Assembly (NCBI GenBank): GCA_003157595.1 | Contig: PMKB01000068.1 | Coordinates: forward strand, 1-6,686 | Length of the DNA: 6,686 nucleotides | Source: Solirubrobacterales bacterium | GTDB lineage: Bacteria > Actinomycetota > Thermoleophilia > Solirubrobacterales > Solirubrobacteraceae | Reading direction: 5' to 3' | Part shown: positions 1 to 6,008 of the stretch, in pieces | Numbering within the stretch: the stretch's first letter is position 1 | How the letters are laid out: every line of letters begins with the position of its first letter | The notes under the pieces: model-generated | Databases searched by the model: none | What the model was told of the DNA's origin: nothing | The model's input: only the letters and a program-made list of their open reading frames with translations | Position numbers and translations under genes: made by a program

Positions 1-413
1 TTGAACCAGACCGGCGAGTTGAACGCGGCGAGCTGGTGAAGCAGAATGTGGGTCAGCTCGGCTTCGAAGGTGTCGCCGTCCTCGTCGGCGGCGAAGTACC
101 CGCGCGAGCGGCCCCAGTCGGCGATCGTGCCGGCGACACGGCCGATCATCTGCTTTACGGAGCGCTCGCGCTCGGGTGAGGACAGCTGGCCGCGGAAGTA
201 TTTCTGGGCGACGATGTTGGTCGCGTTCTGGGACCAGGAGGCGGGGAACTCGACATCGGGCTGCTCGAAGACGATGTGGTCGCCGTGGCCGATCCGGGCG
301 TCACGGAGCTCCCACTCGACGGTGTCGAAGGGGTGGACCCCGGGCGTCGTGAAGACGCGACGGAGGCTCAGCGCGTCGCTGGCGATGGTGGTGTCGGCGG
401 TGCGTGCTTCCAT
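1..413 (-). CDS. nrdJ: Vitamin B12-dependent (class II) ribonucleotide reductase, N-terminal part, cut by the window edge
   Basis: Class II ribonucleotide reductase makes deoxyribonucleotides in the cytoplasm, using adenosylcobalamin to generate the active-site thiyl radical, so it works with or without oxygen. Only the first 137 residues are present; the full family protein is many hundreds of residues longer. Recognition rests on the family's N-terminal signature: a W-S-Q-N-A-T run at about residues 60-65, followed by I-V-A-Q-K-Y-F-R-G (67-75), then D-W-G-R-S-R-G-Y-F (99-107), and finally H-Q-L-A-A-F-N-S-P-V-W-F (126-137), where the window ends. The substrate and radical cysteines lie beyond the edge. 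The ATG at 413 has a purine-rich Shine-Dalgarno (AGAGGG) seven bases upstream, and no family sequence is visible before it. The gene shares strand with the glycan operon but is separated from it by 217 bases and has no functional link to it. The identity is recognised by eye, without a search. Confidence 0.93.
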   Translation of the reverse strand, partial: MEARTADTTIASDALSLRRVFTTPGVHPFDTVEWELRDARIGHGDHIVFEQPDVEFPASWSQNATNIVAQKYFRGQLSSPERERSVKQMIGRVAGTIADWGRSRGYFAADEDGDTFEAELTHILLHQLAAFNSPVWF

Positions 414-630
414 GGTGTGTCCCTCTCTGCGTCGCGGCGTCGACGCCCTGGCGAAGTGTTCGGTGGGGTCGATGATCTTCCGCCTTGGCTCGGACGGAAA
501 CACCTGGCGCGCACGGACCTCCAATTCTACCGGCCACGGCTACTGGGCCGGGCGCAATCAGGCTGCAAGAAGACGCCCAAGCAGGGTCACGAATTCGCGT
601 TCGATCCGCTACCCATGGCCCGTCGCGGTC
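414..630 (-). promoter_or_regulatory. Spacer upstream of nrdJ, presumed to hold its promoter and leader
   Basis: This 217-base gap lies between the stop of the upstream glycosyltransferase gene and the nrdJ start, and no convincing gene is visible in it. Read on the minus strand, it has a hexamer TAGAAT at 524-529 that resembles a -10 element. No good -35 stands 16-18 bases upstream; TTGCGC is 22 bases away. If the hexamer is used, the leader would be roughly 100 bases. I looked for the B12-box of cobalamin riboswitches and for the palindromic AT-rich NrdR boxes common near ribonucleotide reductase genes and saw neither. A weak seven-pair stem (AGGTGTT with AACACTT, one G-T wobble) lies in the putative leader. 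No clear terminator for the upstream operon is seen. The promoter role is inferred. Confidence 0.4.
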
Positions 631-1716
631 TCAGCGCCGGCGGTAGTAGAGCCGCCGCAGCGGCGCGCTCCACCGCACCAGACGGCTGCCGCGAAGCAAG
701 CGGAGCGCCTCGCCGGTGGCGGCCAGCTCAGCCTGCAGCTCCGCCAGCCGGCGCCGGAGCGCGCCGGCCTCGGCCTGCTCGTTCGCGAGCGCTTGGCGGG
801 CGCTGTCGAGCTCCAGGAATCCGGCGAGCGTGTTCGCGACCAACGAGCGGGTCGCAGATCCGTCTGGACGCTTGGCCGCAGGCACCGACTTGGGCAGCGC
901 TCGCATGAACCGCTCAAGGCGACGGTCGAGCACGATGCTGGCGTCCGCGAGGCCGCGCTGCAGTGCGGCATCGTCCAACAGCGCGCGCTCGTAGTACTCG
1001 CGCAGCCCCTGCTCACGGTAGAGCGCCAGCAGCTTCAGCTGGTCGCGGCCGACCTCGGGAGATCGATGTTCGAGGGTCTCGTAGCCGATTCCGGTTTGGA
1101 TCACCTTGCGTTCGAACTGGTCGTAGCTGCGCATCGGAAAGTGGAAGATCTCCAGCAGCTCGCCGACCGGAACCGGGCGCAGGGCCGCACCGGAGATCGA
1201 GTGGTTTCCGGGCGCCACGACGACGTCGGGGTGGGCGCGGTGGGCGACCTTGGGCTCGAGGGGCCTGCCGCTCGGGTTCAGCGACTGCGCGTCACGGTAG
1301 ATCAGGCGCGAGTAGAACGGACCCGCGCCGTCCGGGGCAGGCAGGAAGTTACGCCGCTGCACCTCGATCTGGGCGTAAGCGGGGGGGATCGCGGCGAACA
1401 CGTCGCGCAGGCTCCCCGACAGCGGCCACCAGAACTCGTCGGCGTCGTTGTGGATCACCCAGTCGGCGTCGTGCCGGCTGAGCGCGAGCTGCGCCATCCG
1501 GGTGACCCGCACGCTCTGATGGTGTCCATCACCTTCCTCGCGGAGCACCGCGACCGAGCCGTCTAGTTCGTAGCGGCGCAGCAGCTCGTCAGTGCCGTCG
1601 CTGGAGCCGTGGTCGGTCACGATCACGAAGTCGACTCCCTGGGCGAGGTGGTAGTCGAGGTTCGCCTCGATGATGTCGGCCTCGTTGCGCACGAGGAGCG
1701 TCATCACGAGCCTCAC
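631..1716 (-). CDS. Family 2 glycosyltransferase (GT-A, Glyco_tranf_2_4 type) with C-terminal coiled coil
   Basis: Predicted cytoplasmic enzyme of 361 residues that would transfer a sugar from a nucleotide-sugar donor to a growing glycan; donor and acceptor cannot be read from sequence. The GT-A fold opens with V-M-T-L-L-V-R-N-E (4-12), the nucleotide-binding D-H-G-S-S-D-G-T is at 35-42, and the metal-binding D-A-D lies in H-N-D-A-D-E-F-W-W-P (89-98). The F-H-F-P-M-R-S-Y-D-Q-F segment (191-201) is typical of this subgroup. Residues about 304-341 are rich in A, L, E, Q and R and look like a coiled coil, followed by S-R-L-V-R-W-S-A-P-L-R (344-354). The GTG start overlaps the preceding gene's stop (GTGA), implying translational coupling. 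An ATG at 1704 with GAGG six bases upstream is an equally workable start and would remove four residues. The open frame runs on to 2418, but that upstream part is antisense-like sequence inside the preceding gene. Confidence 0.9.
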   Translation of the reverse strand: MRLVMTLLVRNEADIIEANLDYHLAQGVDFVIVTDHGSSDGTDELLRRYELDGSVAVLREEGDGHHQSVRVTRMAQLALSRHDADWVIHNDADEFWWPLSGSLRDVFAAIPPAYAQIEVQRRNFLPAPDGAGPFYSRLIYRDAQSLNPSGRPLEPKVAHRAHPDVVVAPGNHSISGAALRPVPVGELLEIFHFPMRSYDQFERKVIQTGIGYETLEHRSPEVGRDQLKLLALYREQGLREYYERALLDDAALQRGLADASIVLDRRLERFMRALPKSVPAAKRPDGSATRSLVANTLAGFLELDSARQALANEQAEAGALRRRLAELQAELAATGEALRLLRGSRLVRWSAPLRRLYYRRR

Positions 1717-3599
1717 GTCGGAGCGCTCGCTGCGGCTGTCGTCGGCGCACCCAGCAGATCGGGGAAGCGTGTCCGCATCAGCGACCATGCCACGGTGGTG
1801 CTGGTCTCGACGTCGGCGAGCATCGAATGGGCGGTCCGCCAGTACCAGGCGAGCACCTGCGGGACGAGGATCCCGTAACGCCCCGTCTCGGCGCAGCGGC
1901 ACCACAGATGAAAGTCCTCCCAGCCGGTCAGGCGCGGCTCTGTCGTATAGCCGCCCAGCTCCAGGAGGTGCTCGCGCCGGATCAGCGCCATCGCGTCGAT
2001 GTAGTTGCCGCCGCGAAGCCGCTCGGGCTCCCAGGGCAGAGCGCTCAGCAGCGCGTCCGCCCGGCCCTCGCGAAACACCGCGATCATGGGGTAGGCGAAG
2101 GTGGCCTGCGCGTCGGCGTCCAACGCCGTCACGAGCCGCGAGAGCGCGGAGGGGTAGATGCCGTTGTCCGCATCGAGGACGAAGACGTACTCGCCGCGGG
2201 CGCGCTCCAGCAGGGTGTTGCGCGAGCGCGCCAGACCCCGATTGACAGGCTGGCGCAGGAGCATCCCCGGCAGCCATGGGTGAGCCGTCAGGAAGCCCGC
2301 CACGGCGTCGTCCGAGCCGTCGCTCGAGGCGTCGTCGAGCACCAGCACCTCGAGATCGCCGTAGCGAGACGCGGCCACGCTGCCCAGAGCCTCGACAACC
2401 TCGCGGGCGTAGTCGCACACCGTCACCATCACCGTCACCCGCGGCGCAGCCTCGCCGTAGGCGGGGGTGGTCGCGACGATCTCCACGGATGGTGGCTCTC
2501 CCGTGCGGGCGCGGTAGGCCATGTCCTCGACGGCGCGGTGCAACTCGCGCGTCTCGACGCTGAGCGCGCGCACCACCTTCCCCAGTGTCTGCATCCCGCT
2601 CTGCGGCGGCGGCGTGGGAGCTGGGGCTCGCAGCGGCAGCGGGCTATTCGGGGCGCCGCCGGTCCTGGTTGGCGCACGCGCTCCGGAGGCGGCATGCTCG
2701 AGCGTCGCGGCGGCCAGCGCGGCCAGCAGTTCCGCGCCCTGGCGCATCGGCAACTGCTCGCGCACATAGTCATAGGCCGCCAGCCGGATGCTGCGCAGCC
2801 GGTCGGGGTCGTCAAGCAGGCGGTCGGCGACGAGCGGGAGGCTCTCGGCGCTCGCGGCGAGGAAGTGCTCGCCGGGCACGAGCGGCTGATGGTCGAGACA
2901 GGGCTCGGACACCATCACGCAGCCGTTGCTCGCCGACTCCATGAAGCGGACCCACTCCATCGACGCCGACTGCGCGCGGTGCAGGTTCAGCAGCACCTGC
3001 GCGGCGCGGAGCCGCTGGTACTTGTCCATCCCGGTTAGGTAATCGGGTCGCGGCGCGGCTCTTGACTCGAGCGGAGGGACGAGGAACTGGCAGCGCCGCG
3101 CCCACAGATGACGGCCGTAGCCAGCCAGGAGCGCGTCCCGGCGGAGGTCTGTGGCTCCGAGATAGAGCACGTCGATCGGGCGTTCCGCCCGCTCGTCGCG
3201 CTGCCAGCTGTCCCACAGCGGCGAGTAGCCGAGCTGAAGGTGCTCGCAGGCAATCCCGCGGCGCCTCAGTTCCGCGACGCTCGCGCGGTTGATCGCCATC
3301 GCGGCACCGAACTGAGGAAGCAGGCCACATGCATGTTCGAACCACTCGGTGCCCGGGTTCTCGGTGCACAGGGCGATCGTGCGCGCGCATTGATCGGCAT
3401 CCGGGAACGAACGCGGGTCCGCCTGTGCGTGAAACTCGTGCGGTATCACCACATACCCGGCGTCGTCGGCCAGCGGGGGAAACTCGTCGAAGGCGAAGTC
3501 GACCTCGTGTCCGGCCGTTGCCACCGCCGCGGAGAGCATCGACAGCAGCTCCGTCATGAAGTGATTGCCCCGGCGGATGCTTACGAAGCAGAGCAGCAT
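1713..3599 (-). CDS. Two-domain glycosyltransferase: CgeB-like GT-B module fused to a family 2 GT-A module
   Basis: The 628-residue protein carries two complete glycosyltransferase folds, so it could add two sugars in succession. Residues 1-300 resemble the CgeB/YkvP-like GT-B group (Glyco_trans_1_2). The N-terminal Rossmann half includes C-T-E-N-P-G-T-E-W-F-E (78-88). The second half has the donor-site region E-W-V-R-F-M-E-S-A-S-N-G (215-226), with S-E-P shortly after. A proline-rich linker (about 306-335) and a short helix (336-363) lead to a GT-A domain from 388. That domain has V-T-V-M-V-T-V-C-D-Y at its start, D-D-A-S-S-D-G-S (422-429), N-R-G-L-A-R-S-R-N (453-461), D-A-D (476-478), and a catalytic-base-like G-W-E-D (559-562). 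ATG 3599 is chosen because the Rossmann strand L-L-C-F-V-S-I starts there; no clear Shine-Dalgarno precedes it, and the upstream frame is non-family sequence overlapping the previous gene. It starts 17 bases after that gene's stop and overlaps the next by four bases. Confidence 0.9.
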   Translation of the reverse strand: MLLCFVSIRRGNHFMTELLSMLSAAVATAGHEVDFAFDEFPPLADDAGYVVIPHEFHAQADPRSFPDADQCARTIALCTENPGTEWFEHACGLLPQFGAAMAINRASVAELRRRGIACEHLQLGYSPLWDSWQRDERAERPIDVLYLGATDLRRDALLAGYGRHLWARRCQFLVPPLESRAAPRPDYLTGMDKYQRLRAAQVLLNLHRAQSASMEWVRFMESASNGCVMVSEPCLDHQPLVPGEHFLAASAESLPLVADRLLDDPDRLRSIRLAAYDYVREQLPMRQGAELLAALAAATLEHAASGARAPTRTGGAPNSPLPLRAPAPTPPPQSGMQTLGKVVRALSVETRELHRAVEDMAYRARTGEPPSVEIVATTPAYGEAAPRVTVMVTVCDYAREVVEALGSVAASRYGDLEVLVLDDASSDGSDDAVAGFLTAHPWLPGMLLRQPVNRGLARSRNTLLERARGEYVFVLDADNGIYPSALSRLVTALDADAQATFAYPMIAVFREGRADALLSALPWEPERLRGGNYIDAMALIRREHLLELGGYTTEPRLTGWEDFHLWCRCAETGRYGILVPQVLAWYWRTAHSMLADVETSTTVAWSLMRTRFPDLLGAPTTAAASAPT

Positions 3600-3616
3600 G
3601 CGCTGGTGTTCGAGCG

Positions 3617-4651
3617 CTAGCGCCCGAACAGCGCGCGCGCGCGGCGCTTGGCAGCGCGCAGCGGGGCGGTGAGACGCCAGCTGGCCGATGACTGCAGGTC
3701 GGCCAACCACTTCTCGGCTGCCTGCGCGTGTTGCAACACGAGTTCCGTCTCCTGCAGTTGAAGCTCCACCTCGCCGAGCCGCGCGCGCGTGCGCAGCAGC
3801 TCCGCTCCGCGCTGCTCAGCGTCGAGCAGACGTGTACCCAGCTCGGCCGCACGAGCCTCGAGTCGGGCTGCGTGCGCTCGTGCCACGTGCAGCTCGCGCG
3901 TCGAGGAATCAGCGAGCAGTGAGGCGCCGGCATCCGCGGCGGGGCGCATGTTCGCAAGTCCACCGGCGACCACGCCGTTCTCCGGCGCGGGGCTCGGGCC
4001 ATCGGCGTTGAGCTCATCGGCTCGGCTCCACCCCGAAGGGAACGGCGTCTCCTGCGTGCGCTGCCGGCCGAGTTTGCGCAGCAGCGCGAACCCGGAGCAC
4101 GGCTCCAGGCGCAACTCATACGTGCGAGCCTGAGCGACGAACTCCAACAGCGCGACCATCGCGCGCTTCTCTGGACTGGCAAGGGCCATGATCCCGCCGG
4201 TGACGAGCATGCGGTCGAGGTACAGAAACTCCACAAACGCGTCCTCGAATTGCTTCGGCCCCCCGATCAACGCGAAGTCGATCTGGACACCGTCACGGAG
4301 GAGCTCGGGCAGCGCCACCTCCGCCGAACCGGGGATTAACCGCACACGGTGGAGAAGTCCCGCTCGCCGCAGGCGCGCCACCGCGTCCAAGGAGAAGTCG
4401 CTCTCCTGATCGGCGTCGATGGCGATGTGCTCGCCGCGCGCGCGCTGCTCGTGAGCGGTCGCGATGGCGAGCGCCGAGTCGCCGCGACCGAGGCCGGTCT
4501 CAAGCGTCTTCGAGCAGTCGAACTCGGTGACAACGGCCGCAAGCTCGTCCTCCAACGTGCGGCCGAGCGCGGTTGGCTCCGGCTCAGCCTGTCGCCCGTC
4601 ATCTGGGGGCCGCGGATCGTCGAGCCTGAGCAGCGGCAAAGGGGCTTCCAA
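3617..4651 (-). CDS. Class I SAM-methyltransferase-like protein (Methyltransf_24 type) with long C-terminal coiled coil
   Basis: The 344-residue protein has a Rossmann methyltransferase domain at about 30-195 and a different C-terminal half. The SAM-binding loop E-T-G-L-G-R-G-D-S-A-L is at 51-61 and the ribose-binding acid is D79 (H-I-A-I-D). R-V-R-L-I-P-G-S-A (102-110) and A-L-P-E-L-L (113-118) fit the family. Where relatives usually have I-D-G-D-H and later a D-D pair for metal, this protein has I-G-G-P-K (129-133) and A-L-A-S (156-159). Catalysis is therefore doubtful; it may bind SAM or act as a scaffold. Residues about 250-320 look like a coiled coil and end in S-A-S-W-R-L-T-A-P-L-R (322-332). 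The start is TTG at 4651, preceded by AGAGGA four bases upstream; no in-frame ATG or GTG lies near the domain start. It is the first gene of the three-gene operon. The fold is secure; the methyl acceptor is unknown. Confidence 0.82.
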   Translation of the reverse strand: MEAPLPLLRLDDPRPPDDGRQAEPEPTALGRTLEDELAAVVTEFDCSKTLETGLGRGDSALAIATAHEQRARGEHIAIDADQESDFSLDAVARLRRAGLLHRVRLIPGSAEVALPELLRDGVQIDFALIGGPKQFEDAFVEFLYLDRMLVTGGIMALASPEKRAMVALLEFVAQARTYELRLEPCSGFALLRKLGRQRTQETPFPSGWSRADELNADGPSPAPENGVVAGGLANMRPAADAGASLLADSSTRELHVARAHAARLEARAAELGTRLLDAEQRGAELLRTRARLGEVELQLQETELVLQHAQAAEKWLADLQSSASWRLTAPLRAAKRRARALFGR

Positions 4652-4779
4652 GTGATCCTCTCGGGAAGGGTTGGCTCGTCGCGAAAGCTATCTGACGCGG
4701 GCGTTGGACGGAGACTGGTAGTCAGCCCCGCTCGGGTGACGGCTGCGGGGCCGATCAGCTCGCTGGGCCTCGCGCGCGC
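4652..4779 (-). promoter_or_regulatory. Spacer between hydrolase and glycosyltransferase operon, possible weak promoter
   Basis: These 128 bases separate the hydrolase stop from the TTG start of the methyltransferase-like gene. The minus strand has the hexamer TAGCTT (plus coordinates 4685-4690) about 33 bases before the start, which fits the loose actinobacterial TANNNT -10 pattern, but no recognisable -35 lies at the right distance. The spacer also holds a GC-rich hairpin, listed separately. It is undecided whether the three downstream genes have their own promoter or are read through from the hydrolase gene. Confidence 0.3.
4725..4751 (-). terminator. GC hairpin after the hydrolase gene, possible weak terminator
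   Basis: GCCCCGC (4725-4731) and GCGGGGC (4745-4751) form a perfect seven-pair, all-GC stem with a 13-base loop. It starts 28 bases past the hydrolase stop. No T-tract follows in the direction of transcription, so it is not a classical intrinsic terminator; it could attenuate transcription or protect a 3' end. A stem of this size can arise by chance in DNA this rich in G and C. Confidence 0.3.
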
Positions 4780-5901
4780 TCAACCGGCCTTCCAGGCCGC
4801 GTAGCCCGGCTTGAGCGTGCCGTCCGCCGCGATCAGTCCCCCATAGGTGATAGGTGGATCGTCATAGAGGTGGATCCACCCGACCGCGTAGATGCTCCGG
4901 TCGCTTTGAGTGATGCTCAATCCGTCGGTGATCCACTGGGCCTGGGTGACAGGGTCCACCCAGTAGTCGAACTCCTGATCGACTGCTGTGGGGATCGTCC
5001 ACTCCGAGAGGAACAGTTTGGGGTCGGGATTGCCGGGGCGCCCTAGGTATTGGTCGACAAGCGCCGCGAGTCGCCCGAGGTCGGAGAAGTCCATCTCCTG
5101 ATCGGGCGAGGGCGGATTGGACAGGTTGGGCGCCCGCCAGCTGAAGGGGTTGTGTCCGTACATGTCGAGTCGCGGCGGCTTGCCGTCAGGCAGACGCATG
5201 TTCTCGATCCACTGAACAGTTGAGATGTCGCCCGTGGTGTAGGTCATTCCTCCGATCACCAGGTTGGAGCGGTTAACGCTCTTCAGCGCCCCGTACGCGG
5301 CATCGAGGATGCGCGCGTAGAGGTGCGGCGCGACCTGCTGCTGGGCGTCCAGCACCGCGCCCGGCGTCGCCGGGGTGAGCGGCTCGAAGTTGTGCGCGCG
5401 GGAGGGCTCGCCCCAGATCATCCACAGATGCACCGACGGGTAGCGCCGGGCGGCGGCGATCGCGAAGTTGGCGTAGTCCTGAGGATTTAGCGGCGCCCAG
5501 TTCCAGCCTTTGCCGCCATTGGCCCAGGGAGGCGCGCCGATGATTTGGAGGGCTACCTGGATGTGGTAGCGCTTAGCTTCGGCGACGGCTGTGGTGACCT
5601 CCGCCGGCCAGGTGTAGGCGGCGGCATCGGGGTTGGTGGGATGTTGAGGGCGGCGTAGGGCGATCGAGTCCCAATGCAGGTCGTCCTCGTAGATCTTTAC
5701 GCCGAGGTCGCGGTAGGTGGGGAACAGCGAGACGCCATTGTGAACGGCGGGGCCCCACATGGCTTTGAGGACGTTGCCCGTCGAACTCGCGGGAGCAGAC
5801 GCAGCCGCGACGATCGTGGCGAGAGCTACCGCCACAATTGTGGCCAGAACGCCAGCCGTCGGGCGGAGGACGCGTTGCCTTCGTCGCCGCGGGCGATGCA
5901 T
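4780..5901 (-). CDS. Secreted glycoside hydrolase, clan GH-A (GH5/GH39-like TIM barrel)
   Basis: This 373-residue protein would be exported and hydrolyse a polysaccharide, possibly the product of the adjacent genes. The N-terminus is a clear signal peptide: a basic stretch (R3-R10), a hydrophobic core at about 17-34, then A-S-A and A-P-A as candidate cleavage sites near 34-38. The mature part resembles a retaining (beta/alpha)8 hydrolase. Strand-end residues include K-I-Y-E-D-D-L-H-W (69-77), the acid/base candidate E165 in W-M-I-W-G-E-P-S (160-167), Y-G-H-N-P-F (248-253), and the nucleophile candidate E300 in L-F-L-S-E-W (296-301). Most clan members have N before the acid/base glutamate; here it is G164. 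No membrane anchor, sortase signal or binding module is present. ATG 5901 is chosen because it opens the signal peptide; it lacks a Shine-Dalgarno but sits seven bases after a -10-like hexamer. The exact family and substrate are uncertain. Confidence 0.85.
   Translation of the reverse strand: MHRPRRRRQRVLRPTAGVLATIVAVALATIVAAASAPASSTGNVLKAMWGPAVHNGVSLFPTYRDLGVKIYEDDLHWDSIALRRPQHPTNPDAAAYTWPAEVTTAVAEAKRYHIQVALQIIGAPPWANGGKGWNWAPLNPQDYANFAIAAARRYPSVHLWMIWGEPSRAHNFEPLTPATPGAVLDAQQQVAPHLYARILDAAYGALKSVNRSNLVIGGMTYTTGDISTVQWIENMRLPDGKPPRLDMYGHNPFSWRAPNLSNPPSPDQEMDFSDLGRLAALVDQYLGRPGNPDPKLFLSEWTIPTAVDQEFDYWVDPVTQAQWITDGLSITQSDRSIYAVGWIHLYDDPPITYGGLIAADGTLKPGYAAWKAG
5831..5844. repeat. Perfect 14-base palindrome in the signal-peptide region, with a partial copy upstream
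   Basis: GCCACAATTGTGGC is its own reverse complement over all 14 bases. It lies inside the hydrolase gene where the hydrophobic core of the signal peptide is encoded. Its core word CACAATTG recurs on the minus strand at 5941-5948 in the divergent control region. The two CAATTG cores are 106 bases apart, close to ten turns of the helix. The coding copy is also one half of a short internal duplication (L-A-T-I-V-A encoded twice), which may be its whole explanation. Confidence 0.45.
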
Positions 5902-5908
5902 GGCGCCA

Positions 5909-5914
5909 ATTATG
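5909..5914 (-). promoter_or_regulatory. -10 element placed for a leaderless hydrolase transcript
   Basis: On the minus strand the hexamer CATAAT, five of six matches to TATAAT, ends exactly seven bases before the hydrolase ATG. Transcription from it would start at or next to the A of the start codon. This agrees with the missing Shine-Dalgarno, and leaderless genes are common in actinobacteria. The -35 position holds only GCCAAA, so an alternative sigma factor or an activator may be needed. Confidence 0.5.
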
Positions 5915-5984
5915 ACCGAGCGGACTCTGCCTTTGGCCAGCAATTGTGCAGTGTCGTGAGGTTGGGCCGATCTTCTACCGGTCT

Positions 5985-6008
5985 GCGAGCGCGTTGGCGA
6001 GCACGTGG
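5985..6008 (+). repeat. Imperfect 12-base direct repeat upstream of the polymerase gene
   Basis: GCGAGCGCGTTG (5985-5996) is followed at once by GCGAGCACGTGG (5997-6008), with ten of twelve bases identical. The second copy creates a CACGTG palindrome (6002-6007). The repeat ends 27 bases before the ATG, where a regulator or a -35/-10 region could lie. Function is unknown and chance is possible. Confidence 0.3.

Noticed and set aside
414..520. Cobalamin riboswitch in the nrdJ leader
   Set aside because: No B12-box or G-C-C-A-C-T-G-like core was found by eye; only a weak seven-pair stem is present.
591..600. CGAATTCG palindrome in the nrdJ upstream spacer
   Set aside because: It is an isolated 8-base palindrome without a second copy or promoter alignment; likely chance.
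1381..1387. Run of seven G on the plus strand inside the GT-A gene as a phase-variation tract
   Set aside because: It encodes an ordinary Pro-Pro in family context, the frame is intact, and seven is short for this GC content.
46..1566. 506-codon plus-strand open frame across nrdJ and the glycosyltransferase gene
   Set aside because: It is antisense to two genes with clear family motifs, its product has low-complexity R/V/G composition, and it crosses a gene boundary. It is a composition shadow.
1717..2418. Upstream extension of the GT-A gene to an ATG at 2418
   Set aside because: The extension lies inside the GT-A module of the preceding gene in another frame. The family N-terminus begins at about 1716-1704.
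1827..3038. 403-codon plus-strand open frame opposite the double glycosyltransferase
   Set aside because: It is antisense to well-supported Rossmann and GT-A motifs, has no recognisable domain, and has a biased His/Arg/Gly composition.
3600..3710. Upstream extension of the double glycosyltransferase to 3710
   Set aside because: It overlaps the end of the methyltransferase-like gene and encodes Arg/Ala-rich sequence unlike the family; the Rossmann strand starts at 3599.
2812..4236. 474-codon minus-strand open frame overlapping two genes
   Set aside because: It is out of frame with both the methyltransferase-like and glycosyltransferase genes and is rich in Arg, Ser, Cys and Pro without domain sense.
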